Positions 19,494-32,093 of a stretch of DNA of 64,000 nucleotides are shown here, in pieces. The notes below the pieces were generated by a model. The model saw only the letters and a program-made list of their open reading frames with translations. It was not told the DNA's origin and did not search any database. The translations under genes and the position numbers were made by a program. The stretch's first letter is position 1; each line of letters opens with the position of its first letter. The stretch covers positions 14,169,532 to 14,233,531 of the forward strand of contig CM055617.1 of assembly GCA_029379385.1 (NCBI GenBank), in the 5' to 3' direction. The DNA comes from Quillaja saponaria (lineage: Eukaryota; Streptophyta; Magnoliopsida; Fabales; Quillajaceae).

Positions 19494-21375
19494 TATAGAG
19501 AGTAACACTCTACACATAGTGTTCTCACCACTCTCTCAGGTCATGTCTCTATTAATCTCTCTTACACTCATACCCCTGAGGGAGTCTCACAAATATTATA
19601 TCTCTCTCTTTCTCATACCTATAATTCTCACAAGCCTACATAGTTATACCATATAAAATTTTCCCGATAAACAAACTTTTCCTCCACTTTATAGAAATCT
19701 TATAATCATCTAATTAGATTTACTTACCTATTAAGATAAACCTAATTAGAAAATCCCTTTCAACATCTAGTTAGTTATTTAGTGCCCACTAATAATAAAC
19801 TAATTAAGAAACTATTAAATAAGGAATTTGGTTAAAATCTCTACAATCTTCACCTTGTACTCATATCCTTCTAAACAATCTTCAGTAATTTTCAAGACCA
19901 ATACAATACATCATTTACCATCAACAACAGAACTATCAAAATTTCACATAAGCCTTACTCATCGAGAGTCATCACTCCATCAAGAGTCTTTACCTGTTCA
20001 TTGTGAACAAACTATGATATCTTGTAACAACAATGCATATGTATGTAGTCATATTCCAACTTCACCTTACATGTCACTATTGATGAACCCTTTTTTACAT
20101 TGTCTCATCATTGGATTAGGTTTCTGCAAAAAAATACAACTCATCTCACCTATCACCATTAATGAGTCTTTTCCATATTGTCTTATCACTTAGTGAGGTT
20201 TCTACAATAAGTACAACTCTATCTCACTTATCACCATTGATAAACTCTTTCCATGTCATCTCATTACTAGGTTAGGTTTCTAGCAAAACTACAACTCCAC
20301 CTCAACAAAAAAAAAATACTTTCATTACTAGGTTTGCTTCATCTTCACTACTATCTTCCTGAGAACAAATCTTACTAGCACACAATGAGAATTACAATTT
20401 CTCAACTTGTTGCTATCTCACAAAAATTATAAGCATTTACAAATATGAAACTTTACCTACAAAACTTCAACTTGGTGTGCCACCCACACCAATCTCTTGT
20501 GTGATGACAATGCTCAAAACTACAAAACTGCATCTAACCAAAATTGCATTTTCTACAAAACTTTGAAACGTCCTTCCTTCACAAACTACAAAAACTTCAA
20601 TTTCAATCAAAACTACAAATTTGAATCTTCTACACATCCTGCAAAAACCTAGTTTTTTTTTTTGGTCTTTTCCTTCTTCATCTCTTTTTTCTTCCTTTTA
20701 TTTTTCTTCATCTCTTCCTTCTATACAACCTCAATCAGCATAACTTCTTTTTCCTCAACACCTTTAAAATTGTACAATAGCTCTACTATCACCAAAATTC
20801 TCTTGAGCCATCCACATCCCAACTTAACATAACTCTAATACCAATTATTGGGAATTATATGAAATTCTCTTTCTATCTATAATGAGTTATAGTAGAAATA
20901 ATAAAAGATAATAGCTACAAATATCAGTAGAAGAGAAGATAAATAAACATTAACACAAAATATAATGTAGTTTAGGCACTTTACCCATATATATGGATGA
21001 GAAAATAATTCACTAATATTTCAAGAAATATTACATAAAAAAAAGTAACACTCTACACATAGTGTTCTCACCATTCTCTTAAGCCATGTCTCTACCAATC
21101 TCTCTCGTACCAGGGATTTCATAAATATTAGATCCCTCTCTTTTTTATACTTACAATTATCACAGGCCTACATATTTATACTACATAGGACTTACCTAAC
21201 AAATAAAATTTTCCTCTATTTATGAAAACTCTACAATCATCCAATTAGATCTACTTACCCACTAGGTAAACCTAATTAGGAAATCCCCATTAACACCTAA
21301 TTAGTTATTTCTTTCCCGCCAAGAATAAACTAGTTAGGAAACTACCAAATAAGGATTTAGATCAAAATCTCTATA
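19494..21375 (-). mobile_element. TRIM-like, Copia-type non-autonomous element
   Basis: Two related flanking repeats, 19494-19845 (truncated) and 20849-21375 (527 bp, TGGG... start), share the word AACACTCTACACATAGTG and align along their length. Read on the minus strand, the right repeat is followed by TTGGTATTAGAGTTATG, a primer-binding site for initiator-Met tRNA. The left repeat is preceded by ACAAGGTGAAGAT, a Copia-type polypurine tract. The inner 1.0 kb has no gag or pol. It interrupts unit U1. Confidence 0.75.
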
Positions 21376-22166
21376 ACCTTAGACTTTGGATACTTGGGAA
21401 GGAGTTAGGACTGAGGATATTTGTAGCTAGTTTTAGGGTTTTTGGTGAGGAAAGAAATATTGAAGCTTCGATTTCCTAGTGGCTAGTTATGGAAGGGGTT
21501 TTGTTGTTGGAGAACTGAGATCTTTATCTATGGGCTTCCAGCCTTTTGGATTGAAGTAGTGCCTGATTGTATTTGATTTTAGGATTGAGAAGAAAGTCCT
21601 CTAGGAGAAACAAATTTGGGTTCAAATGAGTAAGTGAAACTACTATTACATTTATGCTCCTAATGGGGGATACTTAAATGCCAAAGTCAGAATTAGAGAG
21701 AGTTAGTCTAAGTAAGTATATTTGACTTGAGTTAAAGTAAAATTTTGGAGCTTGTATAGATATATATAGTGTAGATTGTCCAAAAAGCATATGCCATTTG
21801 TTCTAGCTAAAGAGGTCAGTTGCTTATTTAATTATGTCCATGTGTCATGCTAGGATTGATAGGACTAATTCAGCATTATTAAAAGATATATGATAGCCTT
21901 TGACAACTGAGGACAAAATTGGATTAGCACACTTGAAGCATTTTTAACTTTGGGCTAGTTTGAAGAGTTTACCTTAGACTTTGGCCATTTAGGATAATAG
22001 AATTCATTAGCTTATTGTAGAATAGCCTTTGATGTTTAAAATATGTGCATTTTATTCTTTAAACTATGTAAATTGCATATAATATGCTAGAAATCTTTTA
22101 TTTTTTCGAGCCAAACCATGTTGTCCCACTAATATTGTTAGAACCTCTATTCGTAAGCAGTGAAAT

Positions 22167-22196
22167 TCTTCTTCTTCTTCTTCTTCTTCTTCTTCT
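22167..22196. repeat. (CTT)n microsatellite
   Basis: About ten CTT units inside tandem unit U1. Units U2 and U3 lack it at the same place. Confidence 0.95.
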
Positions 22197-23159
22197 TTTT
22201 TATTTTTTTTTTAACGTAAACTTTTTCCCTCTAAATAAACCAAATGTGTAATTGATCATGTGGATTCCTCCATTAACATTTATTTTGCTTATATGACTCT
22301 AAATATAATAATTTGGGACCTACTGGGTCAGAAAAAGTATTTAGAGACAACAAAAGAAATTGAATAAAGAATTACTCCATAAATTTAGAAAGGGATACAA
22401 TTCTTGAGGCCGAACTTCATACTATCTGAGATGGTCTTTAGAATGCAGTTGAGTTTTTGTGCATGTTTTTTCTATAGTAATTTAATTGTTGCTAAAATTT
22501 TGATTGAGGAATAGAATATTGAAACACATATAATTCATGAACTTAGATTTTGAATGAAGTTGATCTCCTTCTTGCATTTTCACCATATCTTTAGAGAAAA
22601 ATCATATATTCTTTTGCATAGACCTCATTTTCAAGATTAATTATCTTCAGCACTATGTAAGACTATATCTTTCAATGTTTTAGCATGCTAGTATGTATCT
22701 CTTTAGAAAAAAAATAATTTGAGAGGTATATTCAAATAAATATTATTGTGGATATTTTTGTCGGAGTAGTAATTACCCAAACCATCCCATAACATTACCA
22801 CTACAACTCCTTATTTGATGTTGCAAACTATCATCTATGGCTTTCCGAAGATTAAGGTAGAGCTTCAAGGTTGCAACTCTATCATACTCGTACGCTGTGC
22901 TTATTTATGCAAGATTTTCATAGCTAGTACTAACCTCAGAAACATATCCTTCCATTCAGTCTCATATCTTTTCCTTATTTTTTACAAAATCAAGCCAATC
23001 CTCACTATATTTTTTTAGGTTTAATTTGTCATCTGCTTTATTTTTTTTTTCAAAAATAATTTTACCTCTGTGCTTATTTGCACTTTATTTAAGCTTTATT
23101 TTTTTGGCATATACTTTATTCAAGCTAGATTCTAGAATCACTGACAATTACGAGTTTTT

Positions 23160-23425
23160 TTTTCTTTTCGTTGTTAGTTAGTTTGAACATATGTAGCGTA
23201 AGCCAGTGGACAACATAGTTAGGAAAGTTGACTTGCTACAGGGGGAAAGCATTAGACTAAATAAAGGGAGAGCAAGAATTACATAGGGAGCACTTTTTGA
23301 GAAGGATATGATTGCTCTAGGCATCAATGAGCACAATGTCTTGAATCGATGCGAATGTTCAAAAAAATATTCATGTCCGACTACAACTAGTTTGGGATTT
23401 AAGATTTAGTTGAGTTGAGTAATAT
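23160..23425 (+). repeat. RTE LINE 3' fragment in U2
   Basis: The plus strand encodes a decayed form of the RTE C-terminal end, readable as GRARIT-WGAL, then DMIALGINEH and LNRCEW. The signature tail CCGAC-ACAACTAGTTTGGGA with TTAGTTGAGTTGAG follows. The order matches the 3' end of the LINE at 1681-4412. Confidence 0.75.
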
Positions 23426-24708
23426 TGTTAGTTTGTTTAAAGCATTAGGATTTTTTTTTAATTTAGTTTAGAAATACAAACTAGTGTTAAATCTAACAAA
23501 TTGCACTTTATGTGTATTAATATTTTTCTTTGTGACATTAATTTCTAAAGAGAATGGGCTTGAAAGTTTGACCTAATATATACTATAAGCTAATTGTGTA
23601 CTTGTAGGGAGATCTTGGTATAAGTTGTCAAATGTATAACAATTGACTTACGAACTTTTACAAGTGAATGTTTTTAATTATTAAATGTCCTAGTGTGTTC
23701 ATGTATTGTTAAAGTTATTGGATTTAAATTGTCAAAGGACAATCAAATACATTTAATTAATTGGCATTGCATGGACTAAACATAATAACTAGTAAAGGTT
23801 TGTATTTGTAAATTGGAACTTGGGACTAAATTCGAATAAATAGAAAATATTTTGGTTGCATCTCAAATTTACCCTAGTGAGTTAGTAGAGGTACATCGGC
23901 CATTCACCCTCTTGTTTCAGCAATTGATACTAAGTAATTAGTGATTTAGGCTTAGGTACAATGGAGAATTTACCTTAGACTTGATCACTTGGGATGAGAG
24001 GATTAAGTGTTTGTAGAATAAGTTTTGATTTTCAGGAGAGAGAGCTCTGAATCTCTCATCTCCGATTGTGATGAAAGGAAGAAACTTAGAGAGAAGGAAA
24101 AGTGAGACTTAGGACAAAGGGTTTTTGTTATTGGGTTTTATAATTTTTGATGAGGAAAGAAATATTGAAGTTTCTATTTCTAGTGGCCAGTTGTGGAAGG
24201 GGTAGGAAAGCTGATATCTTTAATTCTCGACTACCTTTTGGACTAAAATTAGTGCTTGATTGGATCTGATTTCAGGTCTAAGTAGAGAGTCGAAATCTAC
24301 CTACAAAATTAGGAAACACAGCTAGTCTGGTAAGAAGAATCAATAGTTTTGAGGGGAAGCAAATTTAGGTTCAAATGTGTAAGTGAAATGCTATTATATT
24401 TTTACTTTTAGCCTAGGACATTTCAATGTCAAAGTCAGAATCAGAGAGAATTAATCTACATAATTATATTTAACTTGAGCTAAAAAAAAACTTACATTTT
24501 TTTAGAGATGGTGTATGATATATATATATATATAGTGTAGGTTGTCCATTAAGCATATGACATATGTCCTAGTAATAAGCAGTGGTTAGTTGCTTATTTT
24601 AATAAGGCCACGTGTAATGGTAGAATTAGTTAGGACTAATCTGTATTATCAAAAGATAAATGATAACATTTGACATTTGTGCACAAAATTGGACTAGCAT
24701 ACTTAAAG

Positions 24709-25178
24709 CCGAGGACAAGACATGAGCTTATTTCTAGCATGTCCAACTAAACTCAATTTGAGCTTGAGACATTTTTTGTTTCTTCAAGCTCTGCTCATGA
24801 TTGTTTGAGCTCAGCTTAGCTCAAGCTTGTGAGGCCTGTTTTTAAATCAATGTACCTATATCTGTTTTAAAAATAGTAATAATATAAGTCATTCAAATAA
24901 TCTAAAATTCTGGACATAAAGTTAGATAGGATTTAGAGTTTGACTTAGAACTTGGAATTTGGATGAGGTCAAAAGGGTAAACCTAGAATAATTAGTAAAA
25001 TTATGGACTGTGCTTGCTAGCGAACGTATCAATCCTAGCACAAAAGCTTAATATTCTAATCGAGCCCAAAATCTTATTCAAGCTCGGCTCATAACTCAAA
25101 TGAGACAAGCAGAGCTTGAGCTTTATTGAGCTGGTCTCAAACGAGCTAAGCTTAGGCTTAGCTCATGAGCTAGCTCTA
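24709..25178. mobile_element. 470-bp insertion unique to U2
   Basis: U1 and U3 run straight through this point, so it is a later insertion. It is rich in GAGCTTGAG, GAGCTCAGC and AAGCTCGGCTC words and has ATGAGCT near the left end and AGCTCATGAGCT near the right end. Near-matching flanks (CTTAAAGC and ATTGAAGC) may be a decayed 8-bp target duplication. A hAT-like or other DNA element is possible. Confidence 0.5.
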
Positions 25179-26176
25179 TTGAAGCAATATAACTCTAGGC
25201 TAGTTTGAAAAGTTTACCTTAAATGTTGGTTGATTGGGATACATGAATTGAGTAGCTAATTATAGAATTGCCTTTAATGTTTAAAATATGTGCATTTTAT
25301 TCTTTCAATTCTATGCACAACATATAATCTACTAGAAATCTTTTAATTTTTCAAACCAAACAATGTTGTCATACTGATATTGTTAAAACCTCTATTTGTA
25401 AGGCTGTGAAATTCTTTATTCTGAATGTAAACTAATTTCCTCTAACTAAGCCGAGTGTGTACTTGATCACATGGATTCATCCATCAATAACATGTCTTTT
25501 GCTTATATGACTCTTTTTATAATCATTCAAGACATATTGGGTTGACAGTAGTGTTTAGAGACAACAAAAGAAATTGATTTAAGAATTACTCCATAAATTT
25601 GAGAAGTGCTACATTTCTTGAAGCCAAACTTCATACTATCCAAGATATTCTTCATATCGCAATTGAGGTTTTATGCATGCTTTTTCTATAGTAATTAAGT
25701 TGTTGTCAAACTTTTGATTGAGGAAGAGAATTCTGACACACATATAATTCATGAACACAGGTGTTGGATAAAGTTGATATTCTTTTTGCATTTTCACCAT
25801 ATCTTTAGAGAAAAAAAAATTCATATATTCTTTTGTAGGGAACCTAATTTTAAAGATTAATTATCACCAGCACTATGTAGGGCTATGCCTTTTCAGTGCT
25901 TTAGCATGCTACCTTTTGTATTTTTTTTAATTTTAATTTATAAAAAAAGCTTACTCGGTAACATTCAAATAAATATTAAATATAGATATTTTTCATGGCA
26001 GTTATTACTTGGACTAACCCATTAACATAATTGTTGCTATAACTTCTTATTTGACGCTGCAAAGTATCATCTACAACTTGTTTACGAAGTACGAGACTGG
26101 AGCTTCAAGTTGCAACTATCTCAAATTCTTCCTCTTTGTGTTAGGCATTCTGTGCTTATTTATGCAAGATCGCCAA

Positions 26177-29100
26177 TGTAATAACCTAATATATTTTTTT
26201 ATGTACGTTTTAGAATTATTTGTACATAACTTATTGTAATTAGATGGATAAAAGTTTACGCAAAGTAAAATTAAAATAAATAAATACTTATATATTTATG
26301 CATGTAATTAGGAAATTAATTTTTACAATGTTGTTGGTTAATTTTAAAAAACTTGATTGTGTAAATTGATGTGTGTAGCATGTGTAAATAAAAAAAAACA
26401 AGAAAACAAATAAAGTATAGTTATATATAGCAAGAATTAATCTATAACCAAAAATTCTAAAGTTAAATATTGGCCATGAGTTTATATTTTATTATTATGT
26501 TGCTTTTGTATTATTTTTTTTTTCATTTTGTTCACCGACCTACTTTCTTTTTCTTTCCATTTGGAACTGCCCTGTTTTAGGCCATGTAATAGCTTGGCTC
26601 ATGGAGTATAAGGAGAAGGAATCAAACCCTTATGGAATTTTGTGGCACGTTGCCACCTTTCAGCATTAGGGCTATGTCCTTACATCCATCCTTGAGGTCC
26701 CATTGATTGTAACAGCCTAGAGAGGATTTCATACTGGAGAGGTGCTTATGCCATGGGTTCCTTAAGACACTAAAATTTCCTCATTGGCTAAGTCAAAATC
26801 CTTAATTATCTCCAAAAGAAGCATCCAAACATATAACCCACTTGGAATCAAAGAAATAGAAAATTTACTTCCACTTTTCGTCCTCACCCACACCACTACC
26901 ACGATGGTCTAATCGAGGTCCCACACTTGGCTTATTTATAACTCTTCTAGGACTAAGATATCAATCAAGCTCAATAAGGTGAGAACTATTGACATTAGCA
27001 TTCATCACACCCTCAGCTATGTCTGCTGTAGTTTTAAAATTCTCTAGAAGATCCATACATAAAGGAAACAGTGGCTGCAAGTTGGCTGTGGGCTTTAGGT
27101 AGTTTAATTTACCTTAAACACTTAAGTTTAGTTTATGTCCTTGAAGTTTAAGCTTGACTATTCTCTTGTTCAATAAGAATTGGATGATTGAGGTAGTTAA
27201 TTGTGAAGAAAAGCTTAGAAAAACAAATAAAACAATGATGAATATATAAATTGGAAGAGGAAAGTTGGAAAGCTAATTGTGTTAATGATAAGAATACATA
27301 GCTTAGGTTCTAATTAAATATAAATAATGAGTCTAATTTGAATTTAACATTTGAAATATGACAAAATTAAGAAGTTAATGATTCATATTGATTTCTTAAT
27401 GTAGGTATATAAGTATATATATATAAGTATGGATTAGAAGGAATCATGCCAACAAGATGTTTGATAGAATAACAAGGAGAAATTAAATGTTAGTACATGT
27501 ATAGGAATCTAGTTATACAATCTCTATTAGTTAAACAATTAATTGGGGAATCAATTGAATGTGAATAAAAAATCTATGAGTAAGGAAATATTGATTAGGA
27601 TAAAGAGAAACTTGATAAATTGAGATCTTAAGAGATAAATATTTTGTGATCTTACATAAATAGAGTATGAACAAAGGATAAAGAAATGTTGGTTAAGTCG
27701 TTATTGAAGGGAAGCAGGGACAGATTTTTCAAGTTTGAGAAATCGGGTATTTTGGGTGTTTTCAGGACTGAATTAGTCTAAGAGTTCTAAAGGAAAGATG
27801 TAGCTTATGATCTTCAGATATTATCTAAAATTTTTTGTAACCTAACTCAGCGTGTATTTATCATTAGAGCTGTTGGACTGTAACTGGGTCCATGCAGGCT
27901 TTTAGGTGAGCTTCAGTTAGTCCTACGGACTTTGTTAAGGGTTGTGGGTTGAATTAGCTTATGACTTCTAAATAAAAATTGTTCCTAATATATTAAAGGA
28001 AAAATATGGAGCTTCTCAGGTTTTAATTTTGTGTTATGGGTATTATGGAGGTGTTGAAAGTTATTGTTGTGATTTTCGAATCCTAATTGAACCTGTTTTG
28101 GTGTAACTAGGTTTGGAGGGTCTTAAAGGATGAATTAGAAGAGGGGTACAAAAGATTAATTGTTCCTAACATCTTGATAAACTAGAATAAAAATTTTCAT
28201 AATTTAATTCTGAAATATAAGAATTTTATAAGCACTGGAAGTCGATGTTGGTAACTAGAAATTGTGCAAGTACCCTATTTGTGTTCATGTGAGAATTTGA
28301 GTGGCTTCAAGACCAGTTTTAGGAGAAGTTTCTGAATAAGGAAAATAAATAACTTCCTAAAGATTATGTTTGAATTTATTTTTGTTGAAAATGGTTAAGT
28401 ATGTAAATTAAAATAAACACATCTCTAAGGTGGTTGTAAAAAATGCCTAAAATGATTAAATTTTAAATAAATGCATGAAACTTATTATCTATAGAATTTA
28501 GTAATTAAAAGATTATAACCTATGAATTGAAAAACTAAGCAATACTTGAAAATTTTAATTGTAGCTTTGAAAAGCATTATTGAGTCAATGACACGAGTGA
28601 ACACAAAAGGAAGTAACTAACAGGATCGATAAACGGTGCTTGGATAAATGCCACCTTTTGGTTGCTAGATTAGTATGTGTAATTTTTTGTGTATTTGAAT
28701 AGATATATTTATATGAAAGCATGAGCATGTGTAGTGCATAATTTGAGTTATTTGAATTATGGTTAATGTGTGAAATTATTTGTGGTTGATAAGGGCTAAT
28801 AAAACTAATTTTTGTTTCCGAAATGATTTTACTTCCGAAATAGTTACCTGCTACACCTATGATATTTTGAGATATTCCGATAAGTGTTTTAAAATGATGA
28901 GTACTTAGTGCTGGTTGGATGGATTATATACGGGGAACATATTTGGCTTAGAGGCAAAAAAAAAAAGCCTAGTGGGAGGATATATGTTGTGAAGGGCTGG
29001 GTTACTTTATTGGCTCTTTGTTTGCTTTGAGTGTTTTAAGTGTTTTGTTTGAATTGTGATTAATTGATTCTACTATAGTTATATGTACATACACGTATTG

Positions 29101-29792
29101 TTGAACTAAGATATGAAATATGGCTATACGAGGTTATTTAATTTAAATGTATTCTTTATGCTTTGGGTAATGCTCCCTTAGTTAATTTAAAATTTATTAT
29201 CTATTGATTTTGTATTATATACATATGTAGAGTGATGCTAATACTTTTTAAGTACGTTTTTCACTCAATGAGTCTGTGGGATTCACCACTCTTCTGTTGA
29301 TAATTTTTTTTTTAATAACAGTATTTTAGTATACGTCCTAGAAGAGTTCGTGACCTGTCGATAGCTTACGACAAGATATTTTTCAAAATCTCATACTTAA
29401 AGCCAAATGATGAAAGTTTTTAATCACAATAGGATTCTGAGTCATCGTATTTTATCTTGTGTGGTAGTCTAGTTGCTATTATTTATGATATGGTTGGAGC
29501 GGAGCTCCCTGTGTATATTGATATTATGTAAACTAGTTGAATGTAACAAGGAATTATATGTTTGTATTTTTGGGCATACTCTACATTACAGGGAATCTCT
29601 TGCCAAATTTTTAGTAAACTGTTATGTATTTCTGTAAATAAACATTTGTAGTTAAAATTGTGTTTTCTATATTTTACTTTTATTCCTTGGTTTGGTCAAG
29701 AGTCATAATTGTTTCTTGGTCTTGAAGTCAGGTTTACGCAGGTTTGGTTACCCATTCCTCTGGCCAGTCATGCCTTTGTGTGGGGTGTGATA
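26177..29792 (+). mobile_element. Long solo LTR, gypsy type (3.6 kb)
   Basis: It starts TGTAATAACC and ends GGGGTGTGATA, flanked by the perfect 5-bp duplication GCCAA (26172-26176 and 29793-29797). Comparison with U2 shows exactly where U3 is split. The last 50 bp strongly resemble the LTR end of the Tekay-type element at 60.1 kb (GGTTACCCATTCC, TGGCCAGTCATGC, TGTGTGGGGTGTGA). CACTCAATGAGTCTGTGGGA near 29260 is an LTR-like landmark. No gag or pol is visible, hence a solo LTR, possibly with smaller insertions inside (26.57-27.1 kb differs in style). Confidence 0.7.
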
Positions 29793-30009
29793 GCCAAAGC
29801 TGGTACCAACCTCATGAATGTTACCTTCCATTCAATCCCTTATCTCTTCCTTTTTTACTAAATCATGTTAATCCTTACTGTCTTCTTTCAATTTAAATAG
29901 TCATCAACTCTTAAATAATTTAGCATACGTGCTTATTTTCGTTTTATTTTTTCTTGGGCATATACTTTTTACAATCTAGATTCTAGAAGTACTGACAATA
30001 CCATTCTTT

Positions 30010-30262
30010 TTTCATTATTAGTTTATTTAAACATAAGCTAATAGACTCCGTAGTTAGGGAGGTGATTCCTTATAGGTGGAAGGCAATAGACAAAATAGAA
30101 GGAGATCGAGAATTACATGGGGAGTAGTCACGGAGAAATATAATTGCTTTAGGCATGTTTGAAAACGATGCCTTGGATTGATGCAAATGACGAAAAATGT
30201 TCCATGTAGCTGGGCACAACTAGTTTGGTATTTAAGATTTAGTTGAGTTTAGTAGTATCGTT
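30010..30262 (+). repeat. RTE LINE 3' fragment in U3
   Basis: Homologous to 23160-23425, with GAGAATTACATGGGGAGTAG, GCTTTAGGCATG and the tail ACAACTAGTTTGG. It shows the RTE insertion was present before the array was formed. Confidence 0.7.
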
Positions 30263-32093
30263 GATTTGTTTGAAGTTTTAGATATTTTTATTTTAGTTTG
30301 GAAATAAAAACTAATGTTAAATCTAACAAGCTAAACTTTTAGTGTATTAATGTTTTTCTTTGTAACATTAATTTTTAAAGAGAACGAGCTTAGAATTTTG
30401 ATTTGGTATATACTATGAGCTAATTCTGTACTTCTGGGGAAACCTTAGTGTAAGTTGTCAAATATATAATAAGTGACTTCAGAACTTTTACAAGTAAATG
30501 TTTATAGTATAGTGCATGTCTTAATGTATTCATGTCTTTGATAAATTAATTTAAATAGTCAAAGGATAATCAAATAGATTTAATTAATTCGCAATGTAGG
30601 GGCTAATAACTAATAAGGGTTTCTATTTGTTAATTGGAACAAGGGATTGACTTGAAATAAGTAGGAAACATTTTGGTTGCATGCCTAATTTACCCCAGTG
30701 AGTGAGTGGAAATACAATTACCAATCACCCTCTCGTTTATGCAATTATTGTAAAGTAGTCAATGATTTAGGGTTAGTATTTGTGTTTAGAGAAAGGTTTT
30801 GATTTTTAGGAGAGAAAGAGAGAGCTCTAAATCTCTCATCTCCGATTGTTGTGAAAGGAAGAAAATTAGAGAGAAGGGAATGGAGAGTTGGGAGCAAGGA
30901 TTATTTTGCTAGGTTTTGGGGTTTTTGATAAGGAAAGAAGTATTGAAACTTCAATTTCATGGTGGCTGGTTGTACTAGGGATTTTGTTACTGGAAAACTG
31001 AGATATTTGTATCTCTACTACTAGTCTTTTGGATTAAAATTAGTGCCTGATTAGATCTGATTTCAAGTATAAGAAAATACTAGACATTAAGCTTTTGAAG
31101 CTAGGAATGCAGCTAGTCTGGTAAGAGGAATCGAGATGTTTAAGGGGAAGCAAAGTTGGGTTCAAACATGTAAATGAAATGATGTTATATTTGTGGTCCC
31201 AACTGGGGACACTCTAATGCCAAGTTAGAATCATAGATAACTAATCTAAGTAATTATATTTGACTTGAGTTAAAGTAAAAGTTACATTTTTTGGAGTTGG
31301 TGCATGATATATATTATAGGTTATCTAATAAGCATATTCTTTATGTTCTAGAAATAAAAAGGTCAAATGCTCATTTACTTATGTTGCTTGTCATACTGGA
31401 ATTGGTCGGGACTAATCTTGTATTATCAAAAGATATATGATAACCTTTGACAATTGAGAAAAAAATTAGATTAGCATACCTTAAACATATATAACTTTAA
31501 GCTAGTCTGGAAAGTTAACCTTAGATTTTGGTCCTTTGAGAAAAGAGAATTGAGTAGCTTATTGTAGAATTGCCTTTAATGGTAAATATATTTTCATTTT
31601 ATTTTTTAAATTTTGTCTGCATATAGTTTGCTAGAAATCTTTAATTTTTCAAGCCAAAACATGTTGTTTCGTTGATATTATTAAAACTGCTATTAGTAAG
31701 GCTGTAATATTCTTTTTTTTTTAAAGTAAACTTTTGCCCTGTGGCTAAACCAAGTGTGCACTTCTCACTTGGATTCCTCCATCAATAACATGTCTTTTGC
31801 TGATTTGACCCTCTATAATAATTTAGAACCTGTTAGGTCGAGAGGATTATTTAAGGAATACAAAAGAAATTGAATAAAGAATTACTCTATAAATTTGGGA
31901 ATTGCCATAATTCTAGGCAAACTTTATACTATCTGAAATGGTTTTCAGATCGCAGTTGATTTTTTGTTGATGTTTTTTTTCTATAATAATTTAGTTGATT
32001 CTAAACTTTTGATTAAGGAAGAGAATACTAACACACAGATAATTCATAAAGTTATATGTTGGATGAAGTGATCTCCTGCTTGCATTTTCACCA

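Larger units (their letters stand above)
19171..22809. repeat. Tandem unit U1 of a ~3.2-kb repeat array
   Basis: First of three diverged tandem units. It starts near a TTTTGAATCTGCAAGG word equivalent to the U2 start. The RTE 3' fragment (19381-19493) is cut by the TRIM at 19494-21375, after which the unit resumes near 21390 and runs to 22809. The middle part present in U2 at about 23430-24090 is missing here. No gene is seen. Confidence 0.75.
22810..26047. repeat. Tandem unit U2 of the ~3.2-kb array
   Basis: The most complete unit, 3238 bp from CTTATTTGATGTTGCAAA to the same word at the start of U3. Order: leader with GTGCTTATTTATGCAAGAT, RTE 3' fragment (about 23160-23425), a middle part, then a long non-coding part with landmarks ATCTCTCATCTCCGATTG, TGACTTGAG-type words and TTGCATTTTCACCATATC. 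It carries an extra 470-bp insertion at 24709-25178. I found no open frame conserved between units. Confidence 0.8.
26048..32093. repeat. Tandem unit U3 of the ~3.2-kb array
   Basis: Starts CTTATTTGACGCTGCAAAG and is interrupted at 26176/29793 by a 3.6-kb LTR. It then follows the U2 order (RTE fragment 30010-30262, middle part, long non-coding part). It stops at TTGCATTTTCACCAT, where a gypsy LTR begins. The last roughly 250 bp of the unit are missing. Confidence 0.75.

Noticed and set aside
19828..20193. 121-codon plus-strand ORF
   Set aside because: Falls inside the TRIM's internal region on the strand opposite to its orientation and resembles no gag or pol.
26177..29792. Complete gypsy element rather than solo LTR
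   Set aside because: No primer site, gag, RT or inner LTR pair could be read, while ends and TSD fit one LTR; kept only as an alternative.
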